Source: Molossus alvarezi
Lineage: Eukaryota > Chordata > Mammalia > Chiroptera > Molossidae
Assembly (NCBI GenBank): GCA_037176705.1
Contig: CM073887.1
Span: 58,923,001 to 58,987,000, forward strand
Direction: 5' to 3'
DNA: 64,000 nt
This document shows, piece after piece, positions 25,314 through 52,054 of the stretch. A model generated the notes under the pieces. It ran no database searches. It saw only the letters and a program-made list of their open reading frames with translations, and had not been told where the DNA came from. The number at the start of each line of letters is the position of its first letter. The first letter of the stretch is position 1. A program made the translations under genes and the position numbers.

Positions 25314-25764
25314 TTGTTCCTTTTCTTAAGGGAAATGCTTTTAGTTTTTGCCTATTGAGTATGATGTTTGCTGTAGGTTTGTCATATATGGCCTTTATTA
25401 TGTTGAGGTATGATCCTTCTATTTCCACTTTGCTGAGAGTTTTCTTTTTATCAAAAATTGGTGCTGGATTTTGTTAAATGCTTTTTCAGCATCTATTGAT
25501 ATGATCATATGATTTTTATCTTCCAGTTCGTTTATGTCGTATATCACATTTATTGATTTGTGAATATTGTATCAGCTTTGCATCCCCGTGATAAATCCCA
25601 CTTGGTCATGGTATATAGTTTTTAAAAATATATCGTTGGATTCAATTTGCTAAACTTTTGTTGTATCGGGTTGTCGCTGACTTCCTGGGCCTGGACACCT
25701 GCTGCCTGCGGAGATGCCGAAGATCAAGTCAGGGGTGAGTGACCATTGCCTTGCTGAGAGCTGA

Positions 25765-26034
<270 letters not shown>

Positions 26035-26053
26035 TAAGCTGTTGCTGCACTGA

Positions 26054-26835
<782 letters not shown>

Positions 26836-27576
26836 TAGATATCTGGAAAACAGAATTTTTCAAACTCAACAAAAGAAACTGGAATTATATATTTTTAATA
26901 ATTTAATAATTTTTCTCCACTGAGACATTGTGCTTGACTATTTTTGATTTAATGCTACTGTTGTTACCAGTTATTACTCTGAATTTCTTAAGGTAATTAA
27001 GTAAGTCAATTTAAGTACCCATGGTTTTTTGGTTTTGGTTTGTTTTCAATGCCTAACACAGGGCAGGGTCCAATTACACATGATAATCTTCAAGCCCAAT
27101 AGCCGCATTCACGCACAACTTGACACTTAAACTTATAATTTCTAACATGTTATTGTGTAAAGATGTTCTCTTCTATTTTCTCTGTTATATATTACTGTGA
27201 AGCCCTCTTTAGGCCTTTGTTCCTCAGCTGTAAAGTTGAAGTGCTTAACTGAGTCATATATTCACCATACTCTTACTTCTTGTTGTTCATGTGTACAGTA
27301 AAACAATGTCCTTATGATGTTTCAATTTTCTCTGTTTATTCTATACAACTTCTATCACTGACTACCCCTTTAAGCTATCCTGCAGCATCACAGTTACATC
27401 GGGGTTCTGGGTAAGCTTGACCCTGCTTCTGAGGCCATGTGGTGCCAGACAATTTACTTCTGGGTATGATTCCTTACCTGTAAAATGAGAATGCTCAATT
27501 AGAATGTAAAATTAATTATAAGACTGGAAGTTTTTCCTTGGAAAGAGTCATAGGTTTAACAAAATTTACAAAGGTT

Positions 27577-27825
27577 TGCCCTGGCCAGTTTGGCTCAGAG
27601 GTTAGAGCGTCGGCCTGCAGACCAGAGAGTTCTGGGTTTGGTTCCTGCTAAGGGCACGTACCTTGGTTGCAGTTTGTCCCCGCTCTGATTGGGGTCCTGT
27701 GGGTGGCAGCCAGTTGATAAGTCTCTCTCACATCGATGTTTCTCTTTCTCTCTTCCTCTCTCTCTACCTCCCTCTCTGTCTGAAGATAAATGCAAAAATG
27801 TCCTCAGGTGAGGATAAAAAAATTT
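27577..27825 (+). repeat. VES-A SINE
   Basis: Standard copy in the DIMT1 pseudogene 3' UTR region. Confidence 0.9.
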
Positions 27826-27880
27826 TTTTTTTCCCCAAAGCTTTTAGAAATCAAAATGTAATTTAAAATATCTGCCCATC

Positions 27881-28039
27881 ACCCTGGCCAGTTTGGCTCA
27901 GTGGTTAGAGCATTAGCCTGCGGTCCAGAGAGACCCGGGTTTGGTTCCCGCTAAGGGCACGTACCTTGGTTGCAGTTTGTCCCTGGCCCTGGTTGGGTTG
28001 TGCAGGTGGTGACCACTCTATGTGTCCCTTTCACATCGA

Positions 28040-28085
<46 letters not shown>

Positions 28086-28148
28086 CCTCCCACTCTATGT
28101 GAACAAAAAATGGAAATATGTCCTCGGGTGAGGATGAAAAAAAAAATC
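27881..28148 (+). repeat. VES-A SINE
   Basis: ATCTGCCCATCA is repeated at about 27869 and 28146, a target duplication. (TC)n body at 28046-28083. Confidence 0.93.
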
Positions 28149-28359
28149 TGCCCATCAACTTCATAACAAACAAAAAGACTCAACCAGTAATTTTCCCACA
28201 AGAACAAGCTCCCAATATTCCTTTAAATTCTGGATGATTAAAATTTGCAGTACTTTTTCATATACCTCATGTTTAGTTTTCAGCTATTTTTTAAATGTAA
28301 GGTTGAGAATGTCAATAGATGTCATAACCACATCTTTAATTAGCTATGTTTAATTTTAT

Positions 28360-28602
28360 CTATTTTTTTTATCCTCACCTGAGGACATTCCTTGATATTT
28401 TATTTAGATAGAGTGGGAGGAAGAGAGAGAGGGAGAAACATCAATGCGAGAGGGACACATCAAGTGGTTGCTGCCCACACGATCCAACCAGGGCGGGGGG
28501 GTGGGGGTGCAATTGAGGTAGCGCCCCCAGCGGGAACCAAACCCGGGCCTCTCCAGGCCACAGGCCGACGCTCTAACCGCTGAGCCAAACCGGCCAGGGC
28601 TA
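28360..28602 (-). repeat. VES-A SINE
   Basis: TTAATTAGCTATGTTTAA-type flanks on both sides (about 28337 and 28602). Confidence 0.92.
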
Positions 28603-28867
28603 ATTAGCTATGTTTAAATCATTATCGATATAATACTAATTGTTAATGTCCTTGAATAAAAAGTTATATAAATAAATAAATAAATAAAATGTTGTTGTAT
28701 CTCCCTAACTTTCTAAATAAACTTTGTCTTATAATTTGAAAAAGAAGAAAAAGATGGGTAAACAATGATTGTAAGTTAACCAGTTGGGGCAATGGGAAAC
28801 CCAAGCAGCCTTGATTCTTCCTGGCTCCCTGGCAAGCCTCATTTTTATTTTGTTCTTGTTTTTGTAT

Positions 28868-29490
28868 TTCTTCATGTACCATACAGCACGTAAGCTGGAC
28901 TTTATTCAACCGTCACTTAGTATGGGTTATCAATACTTTCTTGCTGTTGTGTGTATATTTTCTGGATGGGTTGAATGAAGCCTTCTCTGTTTCAAGGTTG
29001 ATGCTCTCATAGTAACAGAGAAATTGTTAGAAAATGTGTTTCCCACTTGGGGTATATACCTTCCAACCACTTCTTCAAAGCTATTTACGTAGCTCCACTA
29101 TATGCTGTGGGATGGTGGTTCAGGACCTGTCACTGTTTCACTGTTTTTCTTCCTGACCTTTGTGAAATGGCTCATTATATTGATGACATAATGATAAGCC
29201 ATGAAGATCTGCCTCTGCTGCAGGAAACCTTGCAGGCTTTACTGGATCATCTACAACAGAAAGCATGGGCAATGAATAAGCAGAAAATTCTAGGTCTGGG
29301 CCCTGCAGGAGAGTCCTTTGGAGTCATATGGTTGGGTAAGACCCTCATTGTCCCTGAGGCTGTCATAGACAAGAAGCCTACCAAATACTAAAAAATATGA
29401 AAGGAGTACAGCCTTTTGTGAGAATTTAGGGGTGCTGGTGAACATTTATTCTCCACTTAGCACATATATTTTGCTCCTTATATTGCCTAG
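28868..29490 (+). pseudogene. ERV-A pol remnant: integrase-like then reverse transcriptase-like
   Basis: Around 28895-28980 the plus strand encodes an integrase-core-like stretch (LDFIQ, then FSGWVEAF). From about 29085 it becomes reverse transcriptase: HYIDDIMI at about 29173-29196 is the catalytic YIDD box, followed by a thumb-like VIWLGKTLIVPEAVIDK. Stops and at least one frameshift separate the blocks. In an intact provirus the integrase comes after the reverse transcriptase, so this order is abnormal. Confidence 0.7.
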
Positions 29491-29507
29491 TTAAGAAGGG
29501 ACATATA

Positions 29508-29735
29508 GCCCTGGCCGGTTTGGCCCAGTGGTTAGAGTGTCAGCCCATGGACCAGACAGGCCCGGTTTGATTCCTGCTAAGGGCATGTACCTCGGTTGCA
29601 GTTTGTCCCTGGCCTCAGTTGAAGTTGTGTGAGTGGCAACTAGTTGATGTGTCTCTCTCAAATCGATGTTTCTCTCTATCTCTCTCTTCCTCCCCCTCTC
29701 TCCCTCCCTCTATCTGAAGAAAAACGCAAAAAAAC
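29508..29735 (+). repeat. VES-A SINE with (AAAAC)n and (CA)n tail
   Basis: The head begins near 29508. The tail is expanded to AAAAAC repeats, then a CA microsatellite at 29770-29809. Flanking GGGACATATA and AGGTACATATATGGG could be remnants of a target duplication. Confidence 0.9.
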
Positions 29736-29763
29736 AAAAACAAAAACAAACAAAAAACAAACA

Positions 29764-29769
<6 letters not shown>

Positions 29770-29809
<40 letters not shown>
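29770..29809. repeat. (CA)n microsatellite
   Basis: About 20 CA units at the end of the SINE tail. Confidence 0.95.
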
Positions 29810-29811
<2 letters not shown>

Positions 29812-30239
29812 GGTACATATATGGGATTGGGGCACCAAACAATAAGCTGCTTTTGAGAAAGCAAAAATGCTGGTCCAACAGATTAATGCCCTTGGAATTT
29901 CCCAGGCTGGGTTGCCATTTGAATCAGATATTTGAATAACCCCAGAAGGCATGTGCAAAAACAGCAAAAGAAGCAAGTGCCCCTTAGATTTTGGTCCCAA
30001 TAGTGGAAGATGGCAGAAATCAGATACACCTTGATACCACTGACTTGCCTCTGCCCTGGCTCGGACTCCAATGCTGACTAGGTGGCATGCCTACTATAGC
30101 AGAGGAGTACTTTGTCAAATAGCCCTTTGTCTCTAGAGATGCAGCAACTATTAGGTTCTGTTAAATATATAGACCCTCCAAATTCTCCTGCTCCATCCCT
30201 GGGTCAGACCTTATAGCCTGGGAAGAAGGAATAGGGGAA

Positions 30240-31215
30240 CTTGCTGGCACTTGGTATACTAATAGCTCTAGCTAGGGTAATTCATCTACCTTGACTGCAG
30301 TTGCCATTCAGTTGTCCATTGACACTATTTGGATGGCAAGGGAGCAAACCACAATAGTCAGTGGGTTGAATTAAGAGCTGTGTGGTTGGTATCACACATG
30401 AACCTTGGCCACTGATCCTGTGTACTGACACTTGGGCTATTTTGCAGGGATTGACTTTATGGCTTGGACAATGGAAATGGAGGGGTGGATAATTATGAAG
30501 AAATAGTTTTGGGGACAAGAGATTTGGAAAGATAGTTGGGGCTTGCTTACAAGAGCCTGGGGAAGATCTTGGTATCTTCCATGTGCCTGCCCATAAGGCA
30601 TCTACACCTCCAGGTAACCAGGAAGCAGATGCCTTGGCAAAAATACATGCTTTAGCAACTGAGTGGTCAGTTGACACCACAGATTGGGTACACTGGAAGA
30701 GTGGGCCTGATAGTGCCCAAATGGGATGGTGCATAGCTAAGGAGGCAGGGTTGCCTTTAACATACAGTGATCTGGTCAATACAATTATTGAATGCAGGTT
30801 CCATCTCCCATATAACAGGCAGCTGGGTTTGTTAGAATGAAAAAATGGTGTTCTTAAAAGATAAAATTACTAACTTGAAAACCAACTTTGCCAGGTATAC
30901 AAAGGTGTTTTCCCAAGTGTAAATACACTTAAATGACCATCTTGTGGGGCCTATTGCTCTATATTCCAGGCTGGGAACTCAAATGAGCCACCTAATGTGG
31001 TAAAGGTGTGGGAAACAAAGGACACTGTAAGAGTCTTGATGCTTGCCACGGACCAGTGGGCCACGATACTGAGAGTAGCAGACCCTATTGTCCCTGGAGT
31101 GCAGACCATTTACTGGAATCTGCTATGGGATGTTATGCTGGAATGGGTTGGTTACTTCATGCCCCTGGGGGACAGAATCTGCTCAGTCTCCCATAGGACC
31201 TTGTCATCCTAATGC
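30240..31215 (+). pseudogene. ERV-A RNase H, integrase N-terminus and env-like remnant
   Basis: RNase H-like: a WYTNSSS stretch at about 30250 and GNQEADALAKIHALA at about 30613-30657. This passes into an integrase zinc-domain-like region (GLPLTYSDLVNTIIEC, about 30750-30795). Then 30997-31196 has an open stretch of 71 codons of uncertain identity, placed where env should be. No intact frame. Confidence 0.6.
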
Positions 31216-31327
31216 AGTTGGGACCCATGGAGACAGGCTATATGTGGACTGGTACATGCACCATTGAAAGAGGGGAGAAGGTAGGGGTCCTGATCTAATA
31301 TATTCCTCCCCTATATACCTTCTTTTA

Positions 31328-31568
31328 TTTTTATTTTTTTATCCTCACCCGAGGACATTTTTGCATTTATCTTCAGATAGAGCGAGAATGAGGGGGGGTA
31401 GAGAGAGAAAAACATTGATGTGAGAGAGACACATCAACCACTTGCCACCCACATGACCCTAACCAGGGCTGGGGACAAACCGAGGTACATGCCCTTAGTG
31501 GGAACTGAACCCGGGCTTCTCTGGTCTGTGGGCCGATGTTCTAACTTCTGAGCCAAACTGGCCAGGGC
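31328..31568 (-). repeat. VES-A SINE
   Basis: Flanked by TATACCTTCTT- and TTCACCTTCTT-like sequence. Diverged from the other copies. Confidence 0.9.
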
Positions 31569-31778
31569 CCTATTCACCTTCTTATAACAGAGAGCACCAC
31601 TTCATCCTGACCAACAAATATAGTTTACAAAGCTGGGCCAGGTTCCAAACACTATGGCTACATTAATATCTGAAGATCAGCCTATGAGTGTAATTCTCAT
31701 AGATCTCCCAATTCAAGTTCCTAGTAAATATTTGTCTCTCTGAACTTGTAGCTGTTTCTGTAGCATTCAGTTATAGGG

Positions 31779-31779
<1 letters not shown>

Positions 31780-31811
<32 letters not shown>
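31780..31811. repeat. (TG)n microsatellite
   Basis: About 15 TG units. Confidence 0.93.
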
Positions 31812-31812
<1 letters not shown>

Positions 31813-31846
31813 CTGTGCCATTATCCAAATTGAATGCGGTGTTCTT

Positions 31847-32081
31847 TTTTTTTTAATTTTTAAATTAATTAATTAATTAATTAATTAATTATTGTTACCT
31901 ATGTTTCTCCCTTTTCCCCCACTGATTCCACCCTTCTTCTCCCTCCCTGCCCTGTCCCCAGCTTTGTTGTCCATGTCCATTGTTCATGCATACATGTATA
32001 TAAGTTCTGTGGTTTATCTCTCCCCCCCCACCCCCTCTTCTGGGGATTGTCAGTCTGTACCCAACTTCCATGTCTCTGGGT
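31847..32081 (-). mobile_element. L1 3'-end fragment (5'-truncated insertion)
   Basis: L1 3' UTR on the minus strand with a TTAA-rich tail. Flanked by GAATGCGGTGTTCTT (31832-31846) and GAATGCTGTGTTCTT (32082-32096), a 15-bp duplication with one mismatch. Confidence 0.92.
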
Positions 32082-32433
32082 GAATGCTGTGTTCTTATGC
32101 CAGATGAATCTGCTAACATTTCTTCTTTGGTAGCACATATAAAAACTCATGTAAATGCCTTAAATGACCTGGCCCAAGCCTAAGTGACTTACTAACCCAC
32201 TGGGTGAGTTTTGGGTGGGTGTGAGGGCGGTGGAGCATGATGGAAAAAGGTGTTATTAATACTTGGACTGTTTATTTTAATTTGTCTTTTTTCTTGTATG
32301 TTACTTTACTGTTCCTGCAGACTGTGTCTCCAATGAGGTCAATTGGCAAATAAGAGAGCTACCTCCCTGAACTTTCTTGTGAACCACTCAGGATACCTGA
32401 GGGGGTCATGTAAGAGCTGGTCACAAAGGGTAG

Positions 32434-32836
32434 TGTGTGGAGGAGAGACTGTTCCATGATGTGACCAATGCTGGACCCTTAGAGACTGTCTGATTGTACT
32501 TGATGTTCATTTGGACATAAATCATTACCCTTCCTTTGCCTCCTGCTATGTGCTATTCCTGGAACAGGGTGTCTGACTTGTTCAAGCATGTGAAGTAATT
32601 TTCATACCTGATAGCATTCATGTACTAGTCCCCCTCACCCCTTACCCAAGCGGAGCAGGGATCCATGTCCTCCTGCAGCCACCCAAGACGTGCCTCCTAT
32701 GTAAACTTCCCTTAATAAGCTCTATTAATTATCAGACTGGAGTGGGCAGCCTAGTTCTTTGGACTTTACCTGCTCTCTGCTTATGGAGATAGATTTTCAG
32801 TCTTGGGCCTTTTTCTTGGGTCTACGTGTACTAACA
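32434..32836 (+). repeat. 3' LTR of ERV-A
   Basis: TGTGTGGAGG to CTAACA, 403 bp, same orientation as the LTR at 6967. The roughly 60-bp block at 7008-7068 is absent here. The poly(A) signal of the other copy reads AATAAG here. Confidence 0.85.
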
Positions 32837-33179
32837 TGGGTAGTTCTCCCAACCAGGCTGTATGCCTCCTATTCCCAGCGCTCCAAGGGCAGATCCTTTA
32901 CCCAACGTCTCAATTCCCATTGAACAGAACAGGACCCCTATCAAATTCTCCCTGCTCCCAGCCCTGAAGGTTAATGGAACACCTTAGGACCCCATGCACA
33001 GTCCACTTTCTAGGCAAATGCGGCACGGGTAGGAAGATCTGAGACCTCTGCGCTTACTGGGACAAAGGGGCACTCTATGTTCACAGGAAGGCCGCTAAAC
33101 GCTCCTCTGTCCAAACCAGCACCTCCAGGGTGGGACATGCCCAATGCCACAAGAAGTACCACGAACCACGGCCTCAATC

Positions 33180-33332
33180 CCAAAACGCACTGAGTTGCGT
33201 CCTAGCCCCGCCCCTACGTATAAGCGCTTATTGGCCAGGCCGCGACCTGGGGGCGGGGCCTTTGCTGGGCCTTAGCCTGGCCGGGAACCCACAGGAACAC
33301 ACAGCGGTGGCCGCGGCGGCGGCGGCGCAGCT
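33180..33332 (+). promoter_or_regulatory. MAN2B1 CpG-rich promoter
   Basis: GC boxes at 33204-33215 (AGCCCCGCCCCT) and 33249-33260 (GGGGGCGGGGCC), an inverted CCAAT box (ATTGG, 33230-33234) and high CpG density just before the start codon. No good TATA box. The stretch 32837-33180 shows no gene or clear repeat. Confidence 0.75.
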
Positions 33333-47153
<13,821 letters not shown>

Positions 47154-47252
47154 ACCTGCTGGGGCAGGCTGCCCCCTTCTCCACCTCAGCCCCCTCCTGC
47201 AGAGGTGGGGCAAACGTCCTCTTTTCTTGCTGCTGTTGCACCAGTGAAAGCC

Positions 47253-47258
47253 ATTAAA
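47253..47258 (+). terminator. MAN2B1 poly(A) signal (ATTAAA variant)
   Basis: ATTAAA lies 100 bp after the stop; no AATAAA is nearby. It is followed by a GT-rich stretch (47271-47300). From 47300 to 48200 I see no gene and no clear repeat. Confidence 0.7.
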
Positions 47259-48217
47259 ATGCCACTACCAAGCCTGAGGTTGAGGTGTGACTGAGTGCTT
47301 TTTTTTGAGGGTGATAAAATTTATGACCCAGAAAGGTCTGTAATCTCTAGCTGACCCTTGATCCGAAGCCTTGCAGAGAGTCACTTGGCTGCCTGAATCC
47401 TTACACCAGACTCTAGTGTTCACACCCTGCCTCATCCACTCCTCTGTCCACCAGTCCTGCTTCTCTCCTCCCTGCACCTGGGCCATTGTACAGCTGTCTT
47501 GAGGAGCCTTCGTGAACCAGACATACCCTGGGACCTCCCGGATATGGCTGTGAGGCAAGGAGTCTAGGAGGTCCTGGGGGAGGAAATGGATTCAGAGGTA
47601 AATCCCAAAGCAGGACTTGGAACAGGTGGATTGGAGCTGCGGGCCTCCCAGGAGAGAAAGAGATGTGCTCTGGGATCAGTTTTGGAAGGAGACCTGATGA
47701 AATAGGAGGTTTAGGGTCAAAAGTAAGTGACTTCTATGTGCAGGCCCCTCGAAGGTGCTTTGTGGCTGTGTGTGGTTAGCCGAGTTTAATTGGGGAGGGT
47801 CTGGGCTCAGCTGAACCAAGTGGAAGTGGGGCTGAGCTCAGGACAGGGTGGTGTCAGGTTGGGGGTGGGTTCCACCTGCAGCCCACGGGAGACCAGCATT
47901 CAGCACTTTTACCCTTCCCTCCAGTCGGATATACCTCCAGAAAATATTTCCAAGTGCCCTTTGGGGCGGGGTGAGGAGGACAACCATAAGCCTAGGCCAG
48001 CTAGGAATCTCTGGAGAGTGCACCCTGGTTCGGATGAGGTCACTGGTAGGACCTGAGTGCCAACTGTGCCTCTGGAAACTTTTTCTACGTCTTCCCCTAA
48101 AGAGCTGGACCCGAGAGATTCCCGGAGATCGTGTAGTTGCCATCCTGCATGGGGTCCAGTTGTTGGGTGCACCTCCTGAAAACGAAAACATTTTTGTTAA
48201 TGCCTTTTTTTTTTTTT

Positions 48218-48402
48218 AAATTGATTTGAGAGACAGGAAGGGGGAGAGAGAGCGAGCTAGAAACATCTATCGGCTGCCTCCTGCATGCCCTCTATGGGGG
48301 ATAGAGCCCACAACCCAGGCAGATGCTCTGACTGGGAATTGAACTAGCGACCTCCTGGTGCACCGGACGACACTCAATCAACTGAGCCACACCAGTTGAG
48401 CC
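48218..48402 (-). repeat. VES-B SINE
   Basis: Short, diverged copy with the head complement 'gagccacaccagttgagc'. Confidence 0.85.
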
Positions 48403-48962
48403 TTCCTGAAAATTTTCCAGCCAGAGGGGGGAGGCAGCAGAGTCAGCCAGGGTAATAATGAGCATTTGTGCCAGGGCTGTATGCTGTCTTGTTTTGGGCC
48501 CACCAAAATTGCTTAGAAGTATTCCTCTGGTGGCAGAGATCAGGGTGGGCTGGGCTGTGCACCCCAGGGATGATATCTTAGGTCCAAATGTACATACACC
48601 ACCTGAAGACTTATCCAAGTCCTTTTCCAAAGGTGGGCACTGTTCTGGGCTGGCCAAGGTGACTGGTGGAGGTTGCCCTCCCTGTGTCCTGCATGGAGCC
48701 TGATAGGCTGGATGCATCCCTGTGAACCTCTTTCCTTTGGTGATGGGGCTGGCACGGGGTAGCCAGAGAGACTCAGTGTGGGCACCGGGGCCAGGCTGTG
48801 GTTCTGCATGGGTCCTGGTATTGAGCCTCCCTGGTGGTGCCTCCTGAAAACTTATTCATGTCCCCATCCAAAGGAGAGGCACTGGTGTGGTCTGAACAGG
48901 TAGACCCATGGGCTCAGGTGCTGTCCCTCTTGGGTCCTGGTTATTAGGGGTGCTCTCTGAAA

Positions 48963-49174
48963 ATTTGTTTTCTTTATTGATTTCAGAGAGAGAGGAAGGG
49001 AGAGGGAGAGAGGGATAGAAGCATGGATGAGAGAGACTTGATTGTCCGCCTCCTGCATGCCCCCCACTAGGGATTGAGTCCACAACCTGGGCATGTGCCC
49101 TGACCGGGAATCGAACTGGCAACCTCTTGGTGAATGGGTCGACACTCAACCAGCGAGCCACACTGGCCAGGCCA
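48963..49174 (-). repeat. VES-B SINE
   Basis: Standard copy (TTTCTTTATTGATTTCAG start). 'AAATTT' on both sides may be the target duplication. Confidence 0.9.
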
Positions 49175-49175
49175 A

Positions 49176-49338
49176 ATTTCCCCTTTTTATAAAGACACCA
49201 GTCATAATGGATTAAGGACAAACTCAGTGACCTCACCTTAACTAATTACTTCTGCAATTACCCTATTTCCAAATAAGATCACATTCTTAGTTACTGGAGG
49301 TTATAATTTTAGGGTGATACAATTCAACCCACAACAGG
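49176..49338 (+). repeat. MLT1-like LTR 3' part
   Basis: 'ataaagacaccagtcataat', 'cttaactaattacttctgca' and a final 'acaattcaacccacaaca' match the familiar 3' half of MLT1-type LTRs. Confidence 0.7.
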
Positions 49339-49849
49339 TTCCAAGCATTACAAGTGCGCCCCTCCCCCATTTTATTTTACATTTAGGGATAGTTTTCTAA
49401 GTCTTCTATCAGAAATTGGGACTGACTTGGGCCAGACAGGGAGGCTTGTGAAGCACTCTCTGACCATCAGATGTCTTGGGGGTTCCACTTTTAGGATGTG
49501 CCTTTCCAAAGTGTTTTTGAGTTCCTCTCTGAAGGGGAGGACTAGTCCAGGCCAAATGGGAGGCCTAGGAAGATCACCCTAGGACCAGAAGATCACCCTA
49601 GGTACTAACTAGTGTGTGGCTATAGAAAAAACCTCCATAAGGTTTCTAACCCCCCTGTGGTGTTCTTTTGGGTGACAACTACCAGGGCCTATGTGAGACT
49701 GGCTGAGCTCACAGGGTTCTCCCTGGAACTCCCTGGGCACTGGATGTGCCTGCAGATTTTTCCCACTCTCCTTCCTCTACATGTCTATCTTTATGCCAGT
49801 GTCACACTGTTTTGATAACTGGAGCTTTCAGTAAGGTTTTTTTGTTTTT

Positions 49850-50091
49850 TTTTTTATCCTCACCCAAGGACACTTTTCCATTTTTTGTACAGGTAGAGTG
49901 GGAGGGAGAGGAAGAGAGAGAGAGAGAAACATCGACGTGAAAGGGACACATCGAGCGGCTGCCACCCGCACGACCAACCAGGGCCGGGGACAAACTGCAA
50001 CCGAGATACATGCCCTTAGCGGGAACCGAACCCAGGTCTCTCCGGACCGCAGGCCGATGCTCTAACCGCTGAGCCAAACTGGCCAGGGCTC
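49850..50091 (-). repeat. VES-A SINE
   Basis: Well-preserved copy. CAGTAAG(T)TTT occurs on both sides (about 49830 and 50090). Confidence 0.93.
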
Positions 50092-50159
50092 AGTAAGTTT
50101 TAAAATCAGAAAGTGTAAGAGCTCCAACTTTGTTTTTATTTTTAAAGATTGTTTTGGCT

Positions 50160-50390
50160 GCCCTGGCCAACTAGCTCAATTGGTTAGAGCATTGTCTCAA
50201 AATGCTAAGGTTTTTGGGTTTAGTTAGCATTGTCCTGGCATGCCAAGGTTTCAGGTTCAATCCCCAGTCAGGGCACATTAACGAATGAATGCATGGATGG
50301 GTGGAACAACAAATCAGTGTTTTGTTTTTTTCTTCTCTCTCTCTCAAATCAATCAATAAATACAAATAAAAATAAAAGAGAAAAACATTA
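50160..50390 (+). repeat. Older tRNA-derived SINE
   Basis: A different head (CCCTGGCCAACTAGCTCAATTGG) and a 'caaatcaatcaataaata' tail set it apart from VES-A. Part of the head region is duplicated ('aatgctaaggttt' and 'catgccaaggttt'). Confidence 0.75.
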
Positions 50391-50454
50391 AAAAAGATTA
50401 TTTTAGCTATTTGGAGTACCTAGAGATTCTAGTATGTTATAAAAATCCATTTTA

Positions 50455-51391
50455 TTTTATTTATTTATTTTTTCTTTTTTAATTAATTAATTTATTTTTG
50501 TTACAGATGTTTTTCCTTCCCCCCACACTGATTCCTCCCTCCCCTCCCCCCAGCTTTGTTGTCCATGTCCATTGTTCATGCATTCATGCATATAAGTTCT
50601 GTGGTTTATCTCTTCACCAACCCCTTCTTCTGGGGGTTGCCAGTCTGTACCCCACTTCCACGTCTCTGGGACTACCCCATTCCTCAGACTGTTATGTTCA
50701 TTATATTCCACAAATAAGTGAGATCATATGGTAGTTGTCTTTCTCTGTTTGGCTTGTTTCACTTAGGATAATACTTTCCAGGTCCCTCCATGTCTTCTCA
50801 AAGGATAAGAGATCTTTCTTTCTTACAGCTGCATAGTACTCCATTGTATATATGTACCACAGCTTTTTTATCCATTCATCTACTGATGTGATACATCACC
50901 TAAGGCAACAGAAACAAAGGAGAAAATGAACACATGGGACTACATCAAACTCAAAAGCTTCTGCATAGCAAAAGAAACAACCACCAAAATGGAAAGGCAA
51001 CCCATCTATGGGAGAGCATAATTGCCAACGATACATCAGATAAGGGGTTAATTTCCAAAATATATAGAGTGCTCATACAACTCAACAAAAGGAAGACGGA
51101 GAACCCAATTAAAAAATGGGCAGAGGAACTAAATAGACAGCTCTCCAAACAGGACATACAAATGGCTAAGAGACATATGAAGAAATGCTCAACATCACTA
51201 ATCATCAGAGAGATGCAAATTAAAACAACAATGAGGTATTACCTCACACTTGTCAGAATGGCCGCCATCAACAAATCATCAAACAACAAGTGTTGGCGAG
51301 GGTGTAGAGAAAAGGGGACTCTAGTACACTGCTGGTGGGAATGCAGACTGGTGCAGCCACTATGGAAAACAATATGGCATTACTTCGAAAA
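50455..51391. mobile_element. Twin-primed (5'-inverted) L1 insertion
   Basis: The 3' UTR lies on the minus strand (50455-50886); the adjoining ORF2 C-terminal part (50887-51391) lies on the plus strand. Exact 16-bp duplication ATAAAAATCCATTTTA at 50439-50454 and 51392-51407. Inversion of the 5' segment is the hallmark of twin priming. The inverted part is open for 153 codons (50934-51392). Confidence 0.95.
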
Positions 51392-51847
51392 ATAAAAATC
51401 CATTTTAGAATGGATTTTTTTCTATTTTTGCAAAACACTTGGTTGGGATTGCAGTGAATTTGTAGATTAATTTGGGTAGTATTGACATATTAATATTAAG
51501 CCTTCCAATCTATGACCACAGGATGTCTTTCCATTTATTGGTATCATCTTCAGTTTCTTTCAGCAACATTTGTAGTTTTCAGTGTACAAGTCTTTTGCCT
51601 CCTTGGTTAGGTTTATTCCTAAGTATTTTATTCTTCTTGATGCTATTATAAATGGAGTTGTTTTCTTAATTTCCCTTTTGAATTAATTGTTCGTAGTTAG
51701 TATATATAAACAACTGATTCTTGGGTGTTGATTTTGTATCCTGCAAGTTTGCTGAATTCATTAGTTCTAATAGTTTTTAGTGTGCAATCTTTAGAATTTT
51801 CTACGTATAATATCTTGTCTGTGAACATAGAACATTTTATGTTTTGC

Positions 51848-52054
51848 AAGGCTGGTGCAGCTCAGTGGTTGAGTGTTGACCCATGCACCAAGAGGTCGCC
51901 AGTTTGATTCCCTGTCAGGGCACATGCCCAAGTTGTGGGCCCAATCCCAAGTGGGGGGCATGCAGGAGGCGGCCAATGAATGTTCTCTCTCATCGATGTT
52001 TCTATCTTTCCCTCTCCTTACCTCTCTCTCTAAAATCAATAAAGAAAAAAAAGG
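51848..52054 (+). repeat. VES-B SINE
   Basis: Plus-strand VES-B, with 'acattttatgttttgcaag' before and 'aaattttatgttttcttt' after it, giving an ATTTTATGTTTT duplication. Confidence 0.92.

Larger units (their letters stand above)
48160..49570. repeat. Degenerate local repeat, interrupted by SINEs
   Basis: Blocks of the form 'CC(T)CCTGAAAACTTAT-CCAAG/TGTCC-TTCCAAAGG-GGCACTG-TCTG-ACAGG' recur at about 48171, 48600, 48840, 48950 and, more weakly, 49500. Two VES-B copies and an MLT1-like piece split the array. I cannot assign a family. Confidence 0.4.

Noticed and set aside
29047..29391. Reverse transcriptase ORF as a retron or other defence reverse transcriptase
   Set aside because: The YIDD box and thumb motif fit an ERV pol remnant between ERV-A LTRs in a mammalian genome; stops follow directly.
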